This document shows positions 1 to 8,783 of a stretch of DNA of 64,000 nucleotides, piece after piece (position 1 is the first letter of the stretch; every line of letters begins with the position of its first letter). The translations under genes were made by a program, and so were the position numbers. Under the pieces are notes generated by a model that saw only the letters and a list, made by a program, of their open reading frames with translations, searched no databases and had not been told where the DNA came from. This DNA comes from an uncultured bacterium. GTDB taxonomy: Bacteria > DUMJ01. The stretch lies in the NCBI GenBank assembly GCA_937958695.1, contig CALGNK010000013.1:34144-98143 (forward strand), written 5' to 3'.

Positions 1-1
1 G

Positions 2-673
2 AAATATAGTATATCTCTTCCAGATAGGCAATTAGCCTGTGCACCCATAGAGAGTTCTGAAGGGAAAAACTACTTTTCTGCTATGGTATGTGCGGCAAAC
101 TATGCTTGGGCAAATAGACAATGTATAACTCACTGGGTCAGAGAGAGCTTTGAAGTTGTCTTTAGAAAGGGAGCTTACAAGTTAGGCTTGAGTGTCCTAT
201 ACGATGTGGCTCATAATATAGCTAAGATAGAGACTCATAATATAGATGGAGAAAGTATAAAGGTATGTGTACACAGGAAAGGAGCTACTAGGGCATTTCC
301 AAAATTTCATCCAGAGATACCAGCAATATATAAAGAGGTTGGACAACCGGTTATTATTCCAGGAGATATGGGAAGGGCATCATATATACTTGTAGGAACA
401 GAAAAGGCTATGGAGGATACTTTTGGATCTACCTGTCATGGAGCTGGAAGAGTAATGAGTAGGGCTGGCGCAAAGAGGGCAGTAACAGGAAAAGAGGTTT
501 TAGAAGAGTTGACAAAGAAGGGGATCATGGTAAAAACTGACAATATAAAGGGACTAGCTGAAGAGGCTTCAGAGGCTTATAAAGATGTAGAAAAGGTTAT
601 TGAGATAGTAGAAGGATCTGGGATATCAAAGAGGGTCGCAAGGATGAAGCCATTAGGGGTCATAAAGGGTTAA
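2..673 (+). CDS. rtcB: RNA 3'-phosphate/5'-OH ligase RtcB (C-terminal part, cut by window edge)
   Basis: RtcB joins RNA 2',3'-cyclic phosphate or 3'-phosphate ends to 5'-OH ends with GTP and Mn2+, in tRNA splicing or RNA repair. The frame is open from the first bases of the window and ends at TAA 671-673, so about 224 C-terminal residues of a roughly 480-residue enzyme are visible. Family motifs seen are SLPDRQLACAPI, the metal-binding His in DVAHNIAKIE, RKGATRAFP, and STCHGAGRVMSR, whose His is the residue guanylated in characterised RtcB. The internal ATG at 83 lies inside the conserved core and is not the real start. dgt begins one base after the stop, so the two are probably cotranscribed. 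Confidence 0.95.
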   Translation, partial: KYSISLPDRQLACAPIESSEGKNYFSAMVCAANYAWANRQCITHWVRESFEVVFRKGAYKLGLSVLYDVAHNIAKIETHNIDGESIKVCVHRKGATRAFPKFHPEIPAIYKEVGQPVIIPGDMGRASYILVGTEKAMEDTFGSTCHGAGRVMSRAGAKRAVTGKEVLEELTKKGIMVKTDNIKGLAEEASEAYKDVEKVIEIVEGSGISKRVARMKPLGVIKG

Positions 674-674
674 T

Positions 675-1760
675 ATGTCAGTAAGAGAAGTCTTAGAAAA
701 AATGGAGGAAATAGAGCTCTCTCCATATGCTACTAAAAGCATTTATGCTGTAAGAAAAGAGGAGGAAGAACCATGTTCTATCAGAACTGCATTTCAGAGG
801 GATAGGGACCGTATACTACATTCCAAAGCTTTTAGAAGATTGAAACATAAGACCCAGGTATTTTTTCCAACAGAGAGTGACCACTTTAGCACAAGAATGA
901 CGCATACATTGGAAGTATCACAGATAGGAAGAACAATCGCTAGGGCTTTAAGATTAAATGAAGACCTTGTAGAGGCGATAGCTTTAGGGCATGACCTTGG
1001 GCATACTCCCTTTGGCCATATAGGAGAAGAGGTACTAGATGATATATACAGGGAAAAGTTAAAAGAACCTTTTCATCATGCTCAACAGAGTGTAAGGGTT
1101 ATAGAGATTCTAGAGAGTAGGTTTACCCCAGAAGGAGAGAAGAAGGGACTAAATCTTACCATACAGGTTATAGAAGGGATAGAAAATCACTCTAAAGGTA
1201 GTCAAAATCTAGAAAGCCTTCTGGGTTATCCATCTAAGACTTCTACCTTTGAAGCTCACGTAGTTCTTATCTCAGACAGATTAGCCTACTTAAACCACGA
1301 CGTAGACGATGCAGTAAGGGCAGGAATATTATTAGAAGACGAAATACCAAAGGAGATAGTAAGAGTGCTTGGGGAAAACCGTTCAGAAAGAATAAATACT
1401 ATGGTAAACAGTTTAGTAACCGCATCCTTAGGAAAACCATTCTTTGATATGGATAGAAAAGTAGTAAAGGCTTTAGATTCTTTAAAAGATTTTCTATATG
1501 ATAAGGTATATAAAAATCCAAATGTAAGAAGATGGGAAACTGGGGCAAAGATAGTAATTCAAAAATTATTCTCCTATTATGAAGAAAATCCAAAATCCCT
1601 CAATTTGGAAGGATTAACAAAAGAAGAAGCTATAAGAAGAATAGGGGATTATCTCGCTGGTATGACGGATATATTTGCCTTAAGGTCTTACTACGAAATA
1701 ATTGAAAGAGAAGTCTCCTTTCCAAATATCCTCTATCTACTGGAAAAAATAGGGCGTTAA
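675..1760 (+). CDS. dgt: dGTPase-like HD-domain deoxynucleotide triphosphohydrolase
   Basis: This family removes the triphosphate from deoxynucleoside triphosphates, mainly dGTP, giving deoxynucleoside plus PPPi, and tunes dNTP pools. The 361 residues carry the family core: HSKAFRRLKHKTQVF near residues 51-65, then the HD metal site formed by RMTHTLEVSQIGR and ALGHDLGHTPFGH near residues 75-115, and further conserved His/Asp residues (HHAQQS, SDRLAYLNHDVDDA). Length fits the short type II dGTPase-like proteins. Substrate preference cannot be read from sequence. It directly follows rtcB and is followed by a GC-rich hairpin at 1813. Confidence 0.93.
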   Translation: MSVREVLEKMEEIELSPYATKSIYAVRKEEEEPCSIRTAFQRDRDRILHSKAFRRLKHKTQVFFPTESDHFSTRMTHTLEVSQIGRTIARALRLNEDLVEAIALGHDLGHTPFGHIGEEVLDDIYREKLKEPFHHAQQSVRVIEILESRFTPEGEKKGLNLTIQVIEGIENHSKGSQNLESLLGYPSKTSTFEAHVVLISDRLAYLNHDVDDAVRAGILLEDEIPKEIVRVLGENRSERINTMVNSLVTASLGKPFFDMDRKVVKALDSLKDFLYDKVYKNPNVRRWETGAKIVIQKLFSYYEENPKSLNLEGLTKEEAIRRIGDYLAGMTDIFALRSYYEIIEREVSFPNILYLLEKIGR

Positions 1761-1812
1761 AAAATAGGTTTAAGATTCTGGATACTTAATTGCTTTTAGG
1801 AATTTATTAGTT

Positions 1813-1836
1813 GGGGGCGATTCATAAGTCGCCCCC
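1813..1836. terminator. Hairpin between convergent dgt and the BMP operon
   Basis: Perfect 8-bp inverted repeat GGGGGCGA/TCGCCCCC with an 8-nt loop, sitting between two convergent genes (dgt stop at 1760, BMP gene stop at 1844). Neither side has a strong T-run, so it may work as a bidirectional but imperfect terminator. Confidence 0.6.
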
Positions 1837-1843
1837 ATTAATA

Positions 1844-3025
1844 TTACTTAGGGATCTTAGCTATAACGTTTGGAACGAACCAGTCCATATTCCAAAGTTC
1901 ATCGTGAGTAGCCCTTCTTCCAGCTTCTATTCTAACCTTTCCGGTTTGGTCCTTTATTGGACCGGTAAATGGGTCAAACTTTTCAGGATTTGCCTTCATT
2001 TGAGATAGCCTTTTCATAACTAAGTCATACACGCTTATCTTGCCAAAAACCGGATCTAATATCTTTTTCCCTTTAAGAGGAGTAATGAACCTTGGATTTA
2101 CAGGAACACCAAAATCTCCACCAAGTTCTACCGCCTTCTCTTTTAAAAGCCACCAATAGTCTACATTTTCTAGATTAGTATTTGTGTAAACCTTACGTCT
2201 TATCTTCTCCAAGATATCCTTGTAGATAACCTCCCAATGGACCAACTGTCCACTTACACAAGAGTTAGGCCCATACTTCTGCATTGGGCTATAATGTCCA
2301 AAGGTATAAACTGGTTTCCCCTTCTTTGTATACTCTTCTCCAACCGTTACTACTGTTGGACTATCCTCTGTAAAAGCCAATACATCACATCCATCAGATA
2401 TTAGACTCTCTGCTGCCATCCTAGCCTTAGACGGGTCATACCAAGAAAAGAGCCAACGGACATCTACGGTAGCCTTAGGATTTACTTCTTGAACGCCTAA
2501 GGCAAATGCATTTATATGCCTTATCACTTCTGGAATTGGATGGGCTCCAACATAGCCAACTTTGTTGGTCTTTGTAAGAGCTCCTGCCATAAGACCATTT
2601 AGATAATAGACCTGGTAAAGCTCCGCAAAATAGGTCCCAACATTTTTAGCCCTACTATATCCTGAACAGTGAAAGAATATCTTGTCTGGATATTTTTTAC
2701 CAGCCTCAATGGTTGCATCCATATATCCAAAGCTCGTAGTAAAAACAACATCTGCCTTTTCCTCCCTAACAAATCTATCTATAAATCTAACTGCATCAGC
2801 CTCAGGTACAGATTCTGCAGGTGGTAGAAATTCAACCCAAGGTAATTTTTTAATAAGGGACTGTCTAGCCATCTCGTGGGCATGACTCCAACCATAATCG
2901 CCAATAGGACCCACGTAGATAAAAGCTACTCTTAACTTCTTTTCAGCGCCTATTCCGTAGGCTGTAGGAACAATTAGAGAAATTACTAAAATTACACTTA
3001 AAACTGCTAAAAACCTATCCTTCAT
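1844..3025 (-). CDS. BMP-family nucleoside ABC transporter substrate-binding protein
   Basis: Extracytoplasmic binding protein of a BMP-type (TmpC/PnrA/NupN-like) purine nucleoside importer. The N-terminus is a Sec signal (residues about 1-27: charged MKDR, hydrophobic core, AYG site). There is no lipobox cysteine, so unlike many BMP proteins it does not look like a lipoprotein. The fold is indicated by VAFIYVGPIGDYGWSHAHE at the start of the mature protein and by VGYVGAHPIPEVIRHINAF in the middle. Length 393 residues is usual. It is the last gene of a four-gene minus-strand operon, after the ATPase and two permeases; many such operons put it first. A good AGGAGG lies 8 nt before ATG. Confidence 0.9.
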   Translation of the reverse strand: MKDRFLAVLSVILVISLIVPTAYGIGAEKKLRVAFIYVGPIGDYGWSHAHEMARQSLIKKLPWVEFLPPAESVPEADAVRFIDRFVREEKADVVFTTSFGYMDATIEAGKKYPDKIFFHCSGYSRAKNVGTYFAELYQVYYLNGLMAGALTKTNKVGYVGAHPIPEVIRHINAFALGVQEVNPKATVDVRWLFSWYDPSKARMAAESLISDGCDVLAFTEDSPTVVTVGEEYTKKGKPVYTFGHYSPMQKYGPNSCVSGQLVHWEVIYKDILEKIRRKVYTNTNLENVDYWWLLKEKAVELGGDFGVPVNPRFITPLKGKKILDPVFGKISVYDLVMKRLSQMKANPEKFDPFTGPIKDQTGKVRIEAGRRATHDELWNMDWFVPNVIAKIPK

Positions 3026-3040
3026 ATATCAGACCTCCTT

Positions 3041-3964
3041 TTATAATGTTTTTTCTCTAAAGTAAGGAATCCCTAGACTAGAAGGGGAAGATATCCTCTT
3101 CCTAGAGATCTCTCTAGCAGCAAGCATTAATACTAGAATAGTAAATATAAACGGTAACATATTAAGCAAGTTTGGAGATATACCAAGAGGCTGTAATCTA
3201 TACTGCAATACCCTTATACATCCAAAGAAATAAGAACCAAGGATAGCTCTCTCAGGTCTCCAAAGAGAGAAGATAGTTATAGCCAGAACTATCCATCCCA
3301 TTCCTGCAGTCATACCCTCTATCCATGCAGGGGCGTAAACTACAGAAAGATATGCGCCACCAAGTCCAGCCATCATACCACCTATAAAGGTAGCTAAATA
3401 TTGAATCTTAGCAACATTAATTCCGGCAGAATCTGCCACATCAGGACTCTCTCCTACACTCCTTAATTCGATACCAAACCTAGTATTGAAGAGGAAAAAC
3501 CAAAAGATAAGGGTCAAAACATATGAGATATAAACTAGGGGATCTTGGTCGAAAAAGATGGGACCAATAATAGGTATATCTTTAAACCCATAGACGGGCA
3601 AATTGTGAAGCTTACCAGAGAGAGGAACGCCTATGTACCCCTTACCTATAAGTCCACTCAAACCTAATCCTAACATTGTAAGTGCCAATCCTGAAAGTGT
3701 CTGATTAGCCTTTAAAGTAATACTGTTAAATGCATGGATAAGAGCCATCCCGCCACCAATTATAATAGAGATTAGTACCCCTAACCAGACATTACCAGTT
3801 ATATTTGTCATACTAAAGGCAGATATAGCTCCCATAATCATCATCCCCTCTACCCCCAGGTTTAATATTCCTGAACGTTCCACATATATCTCACCTAATG
3901 CTCCCAGTAAGAGTGGCGTTCCAGCAGGAATAGTGGCCTTTAGTACCTCTATAATAAAATTCAT
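3041..3964 (-). CDS. Nucleoside ABC transporter permease (NupQ/YufQ-like)
   Basis: Integral membrane subunit of the BMP-type importer, 307 residues with about eight to ten hydrophobic segments. The family-typical region AGTPLLLGALGEIYVERSGILNLGVEGMM follows the first segment, and the cytoplasmic coupling region ELRSVGESPDVADSAGINV is visible near residues 165-185. It belongs to the BPD_transp_2 type of permease used with BMP proteins and ribose-type ATPases. Its ATG overlaps the stop of the upstream permease by 4 nt (ATGA, 3961-3964), so the two permeases are translationally coupled and expected to form a heterodimer. Confidence 0.92.
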   Translation of the reverse strand: MNFIIEVLKATIPAGTPLLLGALGEIYVERSGILNLGVEGMMIMGAISAFSMTNITGNVWLGVLISIIIGGGMALIHAFNSITLKANQTLSGLALTMLGLGLSGLIGKGYIGVPLSGKLHNLPVYGFKDIPIIGPIFFDQDPLVYISYVLTLIFWFFLFNTRFGIELRSVGESPDVADSAGINVAKIQYLATFIGGMMAGLGGAYLSVVYAPAWIEGMTAGMGWIVLAITIFSLWRPERAILGSYFFGCIRVLQYRLQPLGISPNLLNMLPFIFTILVLMLAAREISRKRISSPSSLGIPYFREKTL

Positions 3965-5004
3965 CTTTCGGCTCCTTTTTTGGTGGAATAAAGTCTAATC
4001 TTAGAAAAACTCTGAACCAAAACAAAAATAAGTATAAGTCCATTTATAAAGTTTATCGTTGCTCCAGGTAAACCTAGGGAAACCTGAATAGCGTCTCCCC
4101 CTACTAAAAGTCCTCCAAAGAGGAAGGAGACAAAAACAATTAGGAATGGGTTTAAGCGTCCCAACCAGGCAACTATGACTGCAGTATAACCATATCCAGA
4201 GGATATACCACTTGCCACTCTAAGTCTATGGTGTATACCAGCTACCTCACCAACTCCAGCGAGGCCAGCTAAACCTCCACTTAGAATAAGAACCAGAATA
4301 ATTATCTTACGAATGTCTAGACCTGCGTATCTAGCTGCATCAATATTATCACCAATAACCCTTATTTCATATCCAAGTTTAGACTTGTAAAGAATAATAT
4401 ATATAAATATAGCTAGTACTAAAGCCAGTATAAGAGTTGGATAGTGTATCCTGGTATCTAAAATCCTTGGGAGCTGTGCAGAGATAGGGAATTTTGTTGA
4501 ATAAGGGAAACCCCACTCATATGGGCTTTTCCAAGGACCATAGATTAGGTAGTTGACAAATTCTATCGCTATATAATTTAACATAAGAGAAACTATAATC
4601 TCATTTAGGTTAAACTTTACTTTCAAGATTGCTGGTATAAGAGCCCATATCCCCCCACATATTGCGCCCACTATGAACATCATTGGTATTAGAATTAATT
4701 TAGGGGCATTAGGCATAACATATAGGGCTATCCAGGTAGCTCCTATAGCCCCCATTAGTAATTGTCCTTCTGCACCAATATTCCATATAGAAGATCTAAA
4801 AGATAAAGATAATCCTAAACCACATAACATTAATGGGATAGACTTGGTCAATGTCTCACTAAGTCCATAGATGCTTCCAAAAGCAGAAATGATTATACTC
4901 TTAAGCATTATATAAGGACTAATACCTGAGACTAGATAAATACCAAAAAGGCCTAAAATTACTACTAGGAAAGATAGTCCAAGATTCCTATATTTTTCAA
5001 GCAT
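3961..5004 (-). CDS. Nucleoside ABC transporter permease (NupP/YufP-like)
   Basis: First of two membrane subunits of the BMP-type importer, 347 residues. Several hydrophobic helices are visible, with the conserved stretch SFRSSIWNIGAEGQLLMGAIGA near residues 70-90 and the coupling helix region YEIRVIGDNIDAARYAGLDI near residues 212-232. These are typical for permeases of the guanosine/BMP uptake family. It lies 4 nt after the ATPase gene and overlaps the next permease by 4 nt. Confidence 0.92.
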   Translation of the reverse strand: MLEKYRNLGLSFLVVILGLFGIYLVSGISPYIMLKSIIISAFGSIYGLSETLTKSIPLMLCGLGLSLSFRSSIWNIGAEGQLLMGAIGATWIALYVMPNAPKLILIPMMFIVGAICGGIWALIPAILKVKFNLNEIIVSLMLNYIAIEFVNYLIYGPWKSPYEWGFPYSTKFPISAQLPRILDTRIHYPTLILALVLAIFIYIILYKSKLGYEIRVIGDNIDAARYAGLDIRKIIILVLILSGGLAGLAGVGEVAGIHHRLRVASGISSGYGYTAVIVAWLGRLNPFLIVFVSFLFGGLLVGGDAIQVSLGLPGATINFINGLILIFVLVQSFSKIRLYSTKKGAER

Positions 5005-5008
5005 CTTC

Positions 5009-6514
5009 TTATACCCCTACCATTAATGAACCTATCTTCTCTATATTTGCCCTATCTATATCTATTATTCCCCTTATAGTCCCATTAAACATCACCGCTA
5101 TCCTATCGCTTAAATCCATAATCTCCTGAAGATCTTCAGAAACTAAAAGTATAGCACAACCTTCTTCCTTTTTCTTCAAGAGTAGTTCATGAATCTGCTG
5201 AGTAGACCTTACATCCAATCCTTGAGTTGGATGACTGGCTATTATGAGGACAGGGGAGATAGAAAGTTCTCTAGCAAGTATAAGCTTCTGAATATTTCCA
5301 CCTGATAAAGTTCCAGCAGGAACCTTTTCATTTAAGGCAGATATTCTATATTTAGAAATGATCCCTTTTGCATATTCAGATATTATACCGTAATCTAACA
5401 GTAAACTATTAGAAAATGGGGCTCTATCATAATTTCTGAGAATAACATTCTCTTCAAGACTCATAGAAGGAACTATACCCATACGCATCCTCTCCTCAGG
5501 AATATGAGCAACTCCTCTGTTAAGTATCCCCTTTGTTCCTATATTTGTTACATCCTCATCTAATATTTTTATACTTCCTCTGGTAACCTTTCTTAATCCA
5601 GTTATAGCCTCGATAAGCTCTCTCTGTCCGTTTCCAGAAACTCCAGCTAAGCCTAGAATTTCACCTCTATGAATATCGAAAGAGACATCTTTAACTGCTG
5701 GTAATCCCTTATCATTAAGTACTGTAAGATTTCTGACTTCCAGGACAACGTCTTCATAAAAGTTAATTGAATACTCTTGTCTTTCTTTTAAAACCATATT
5801 TTGTCCAAACATCATCCTAGCAAGTTTATCTTTATCAACATTACTGACATCTACCGTATCTATCCTCTTCCCTCCGCTTAAAATAGTGATCCTATCACAA
5901 ACTTCCATAACTTCATCTAATTTATGGGTAATAAGGATAATAGAGATACCCTCTCCTTTAAGGAGTTTCAAAAGTCTAAATAAGTCCTTCGCTTCGCTAG
6001 GAGTAAGCATCGTTGTAGGTTCATCTAGTATAAAGATACGTGCCTTACGACAAAAGGCTTTTATTATTTCGACTCTTTGTTTTTCGCCTGCAGAAAGTTG
6101 CCAGATTAGAGCATTAGGATCTATCCTGAAATTATATCTCTCTGAAAAAACTTTTATCTTTTTTTCTATCTGCTTATGAGGATAGAAGAAACTTGTATCT
6201 CTTAATCCAAGTGCAACATTTTCGACTACTGTATGAGACTGTATGAGCTTAAAACTTTGGTGAACCATACTTATACCAAGTTCTATAGCATCATTTGGAG
6301 ACCTTATCTTAACTCTAGTGCCATCTATATATATCTCTCCTTCGTCAGGAGTGTATAATCCATAGAGGATATTCATTAGGGTAGTCTTTCCCGCCCCATT
6401 TTCCCCTAAAAGTCCATGTATCTCTCCTTTATTCAATCCAAAGTCTATCTTATCGTTGGCTATTATATTACCAAATCTTTTAGTAATACCTTTCATCTGT
6501 AAAATCTTTTCCAT
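5009..6514 (-). CDS. Nucleoside ABC transporter ATP-binding protein with two ABC domains (NupO/YufO-like)
   Basis: A tandem-ABC ATPase that powers the nucleoside importer. Domain 1 has Walker A GLLGENGAGKTTLMN, signature LSAGEKQRVEIIKA and Walker B RIFILDEPT. Domain 2 has the degenerate P-loop GVSGNGQRELIEA that lacks the usual Lys, signature LSGGNIQKLILARE and VLIIASHPTQGLD. This asymmetry is normal for RbsA/MglA/NupO ATPases. Two starts are possible: ATG 6514 (used here, 501 residues) or TTG 6523, which is closer to AGGAG. It is first in the operon. Confidence 0.92.
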   Translation of the reverse strand: MEKILQMKGITKRFGNIIANDKIDFGLNKGEIHGLLGENGAGKTTLMNILYGLYTPDEGEIYIDGTRVKIRSPNDAIELGISMVHQSFKLIQSHTVVENVALGLRDTSFFYPHKQIEKKIKVFSERYNFRIDPNALIWQLSAGEKQRVEIIKAFCRKARIFILDEPTTMLTPSEAKDLFRLLKLLKGEGISIILITHKLDEVMEVCDRITILSGGKRIDTVDVSNVDKDKLARMMFGQNMVLKERQEYSINFYEDVVLEVRNLTVLNDKGLPAVKDVSFDIHRGEILGLAGVSGNGQRELIEAITGLRKVTRGSIKILDEDVTNIGTKGILNRGVAHIPEERMRMGIVPSMSLEENVILRNYDRAPFSNSLLLDYGIISEYAKGIISKYRISALNEKVPAGTLSGGNIQKLILARELSISPVLIIASHPTQGLDVRSTQQIHELLLKKKEEGCAILLVSEDLQEIMDLSDRIAVMFNGTIRGIIDIDRANIEKIGSLMVGV

Positions 6515-6621
6515 AATAAGCAAACACTCCTATAAAAGCTTACTTAACAAAACCTAGAGATATATACCATAGAGCTTCAAAATAATCAAGTAAAAAGTGA
6601 AACGGTAAGAATCTTTTCTAC

Positions 6622-6650
6622 TTTAATAATTCAAAAAATAATGCTATAAT
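6622..6650 (+). promoter_or_regulatory. Putative promoter of the GGDEF gene
   Basis: TATAAT at 6645-6650 preceded by ATGC, with only a weak -35 (TTTAAT, 6622-6627, 17-nt spacing). It lies in the 180-bp divergent region between the nucleoside importer and the diguanylate cyclase gene. Confidence 0.45.
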
Positions 6651-6694
6651 CTCTTTTATCAGGAGGTGCTGGAGAACATTTAAGGAAATTAACT

Positions 6695-8155
6695 ATGAAA
6701 AGAAAGATCTTTATTATTTTAATCTTAACACTTATTGGATTTTCTCTATTTACTGGATATATAATCTTTTCTAATCTAAAGTTGATACTACATGATAGTA
6801 TTAGTGCTAGGGCAAACAATACTAGAGAAGGATTTTCTTATCTTATTAGTCAGGAAAAACTGAGGATTTCTAATACTACCATAGATTATGCTAATTGGAC
6901 TGATATGGGGGAAAGGGGAGTTAGAAGAAAAGATAAAAACTGGCTACGAGAAAATTTGGACCCTTGGATAAGAAGAAACTTTGGATACGAATTAGTGATA
7001 CTTGTGAAAAGCAATGGAGAAATAATATCTAAAGGGATATCTCCAGATGTCCCTATAAAAGAATTAATATCTACCGACGGAACGATTAAAAGTGGATTCT
7101 ATCTGAGTGATAATAAAGTGATAATATACTCTTCTTCTGGGGTATTTGATAACTCGGGAGAAAATTTCTATAACGCTTATTTAATCCTAGGGAAAATCAT
7201 TGATGAGAAGATGCTACTAAACTGGAAAAATATTATCCAAGCGGATATTGTGCTTGCTGCTGGGAATACGATTTATAGCACTAATCCTAGTATAAATATA
7301 GCAAAAATCGAAGACTATGGATACAAAGGAGGATACATTGTAGTAAAAGTTCCAATAATCGAAAATGCTATAGAGATAGCTAGTTTCTATCTATATAAAT
7401 ATGATAGTGCCTTACATAATGTGTATAGGACGTTTCTCATTAGTACATTTCTATCCATCTCTTTATCCCTTTTAGTGGCTATTATGTTACTAAGATTCTT
7501 TATTGCAAGGATATTTGTTCCGTTAGATATTCTCAAAAATAGAGTAGAAAGTTTTAAAGAGGGAAAATACGATCTAATTATAGATATAAGAGGAGATGAA
7601 GAGATAAGAGATTTAGCTAAAAGTTTTAAAGAGCTAATCTCTAAGATTACAGAGAGAGAATCCGAATTGGAATCAGCCAAACTTAGGGCTCAGCAGATAT
7701 CATATACTGATGAGCTTACCAGTATACCTAATAGGAGATATATGGAGGAATATATCTCCCAGCTTATAAATTCAAAAAAGGAGTTTTCTATAGTATTTTT
7801 AGACCTAGATGGATTCAAAAAGGTAAACGACATCCTAGGCCATCAAAGAGGGGACGAGCTTCTACACAATATAGCAAAATGGTTTAAAAAGAACCTCAGA
7901 GAAGAAGATATGGTAGTCAGTAGATATGGTGGGGATGAGTTTTGTCTAATATTTGTAGGTGCAGATAAAGAGAGGGCAGAATATATTTTACAGAGGTTAT
8001 ACAAAAACTTTCATGAAGAAGATTTCTTTAAAGAAGAAATACCCATCAGCTTCAGTTATGGGATAGCTAGCTATCCCAAGGATGGTTCTAGCATGTACGA
8101 GTTACTCAATCTAGCAGATAAGAGAATGTATCAAATGAAACAGAATAAGTCATGA
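6695..8155 (+). CDS. Membrane diguanylate cyclase with CHASE4-like sensor, HAMP and GGDEF domains
   Basis: Synthesises c-di-GMP from two GTP. Residues 5-25 form a membrane helix, about 30-240 an extracytoplasmic sensor resembling CHASE4 (YANWTDMGERGVRR near residues 68-81), about 245-270 a second helix, then a HAMP-like segment and a GGDEF domain from about residue 330. The active-site loop GGDEF is residues 412-416, and substrate-binding DLDGFKKVNDILGHQRGDE is intact, so catalytic activity is expected. An RxxD (REED, residues 402-405) that could be a product-inhibition site is one residue farther from GGDEF than in PleD-type enzymes. AAGGA lies 8 nt before ATG; a stronger AGGAGG at 6661 is too distant. 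Confidence 0.9.
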   Translation: MKRKIFIILILTLIGFSLFTGYIIFSNLKLILHDSISARANNTREGFSYLISQEKLRISNTTIDYANWTDMGERGVRRKDKNWLRENLDPWIRRNFGYELVILVKSNGEIISKGISPDVPIKELISTDGTIKSGFYLSDNKVIIYSSSGVFDNSGENFYNAYLILGKIIDEKMLLNWKNIIQADIVLAAGNTIYSTNPSINIAKIEDYGYKGGYIVVKVPIIENAIEIASFYLYKYDSALHNVYRTFLISTFLSISLSLLVAIMLLRFFIARIFVPLDILKNRVESFKEGKYDLIIDIRGDEEIRDLAKSFKELISKITERESELESAKLRAQQISYTDELTSIPNRRYMEEYISQLINSKKEFSIVFLDLDGFKKVNDILGHQRGDELLHNIAKWFKKNLREEDMVVSRYGGDEFCLIFVGADKERAEYILQRLYKNFHEEDFFKEEIPISFSYGIASYPKDGSSMYELLNLADKRMYQMKQNKS

Positions 8156-8174
8156 TTTGCAAATTAGGTGGGGC

Positions 8175-8202
8175 TTGATTTTTTGATCAAAGTATGTATA
8201 CT
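8175..8202 (+). promoter_or_regulatory. Putative rplM promoter
   Basis: TTGATT (8175-8180), 16-nt spacer, TATACT (8197-8202), about 63 nt upstream of the rplM ATG. Confidence 0.5.
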
Positions 8203-8264
8203 AATATAAGGTTTTAAGCTTTTAATAACTAGAAAATACTAAAAATGGAGGCTAAGACTATACT

Positions 8265-8693
8265 ATGAAAACATATTTACCTAAAAAAGAAGAAGTTGAA
8301 CGTAAATGGTATGTGGTAGATGCAACTGATAAACCTCTAGGTAGACTAGCCAGTAAAATAGCTAGTATACTCAGAGGAAAACATAAGGTCTATTTCTCTC
8401 CTAGTGTAGATACCGGAGATTTTGTAATAGTTATTAATGCAGAAAAAGTTAAGGTCACGGGTAAGAAATATACTCAGAAGCTATACTATCATCATACCAT
8501 GTATCCTGGTGGACTTAGAGTAAAATCATTTAGAGAACTTATGGAAGAGGATCCGACTAAAGTCATAGAATACGCAGTAAGGGGCATGTTACCCCACAAC
8601 TCGCTAGGGGAGAAGCAGTTCAAAAAATTAAAGGTATACACTGGTAGCGAGCATCCTCATTCCGCACAAAAACCAGAGCCTTTAGAGTTGTAA
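8265..8693 (+). CDS. rplM: 50S ribosomal protein L13
   Basis: L13 is an early assembly protein of the large subunit. The 142-residue product has the family hallmarks [17 protein letters not shown] near the N-terminus, [18 protein letters not shown], the [12 protein letters not shown]-like segment ([12 protein letters not shown]), [12 protein letters not shown] and the [13 protein letters not shown] end, and matches E. coli L13 in length. In most bacteria rpsI (S9) follows immediately; here the gene is followed by a terminator and glnA, so S9 must be encoded elsewhere. GGAGG ends 13 nt before the ATG, which is somewhat long. Confidence 0.97.
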   Translation: MKTYLPKKEEVERKWYVVDATDKPLGRLASKIASILRGKHKVYFSPSVDTGDFVIVINAEKVKVTGKKYTQKLYYHHTMYPGGLRVKSFRELMEEDPTKVIEYAVRGMLPHNSLGEKQFKKLKVYTGSEHPHSAQKPEPLEL

Positions 8694-8705
8694 GACACTA
8701 TTCGC

Positions 8706-8735
8706 TTGCCCCAATTTATAAACATATGTTATAAT
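8706..8735 (+). promoter_or_regulatory. glnA promoter (extended -10)
   Basis: TTGCCC (8706-8711), 18-nt spacer, TATAAT (8730-8735) with the extended-10 dinucleotide TG at 8727-8728. The predicted start near 8742 falls inside the following hairpin, so promoter and upstream terminator overlap. Confidence 0.65.
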
Positions 8736-8736
8736 T

Positions 8737-8763
8737 ACGGGCTAGTATGCCCGTTAATTTTTT
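8737..8763 (+). terminator. rplM terminator overlapping the glnA start region
   Basis: ACGGGC/GCCCGT stem with 6-nt loop followed by TAA and six T residues: a standard intrinsic terminator. It begins 2 nt after the glnA -10 box. Confidence 0.75.
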
Positions 8764-8783
8764 ATTACAGGAGGAGAGATTAA

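Noticed and set aside
8245-8268. Seven-codon ORF overlapping the rplM start
   Set aside because: ATG at 8245 lies within the rplM ribosome site and has no Shine-Dalgarno of its own; likely chance.
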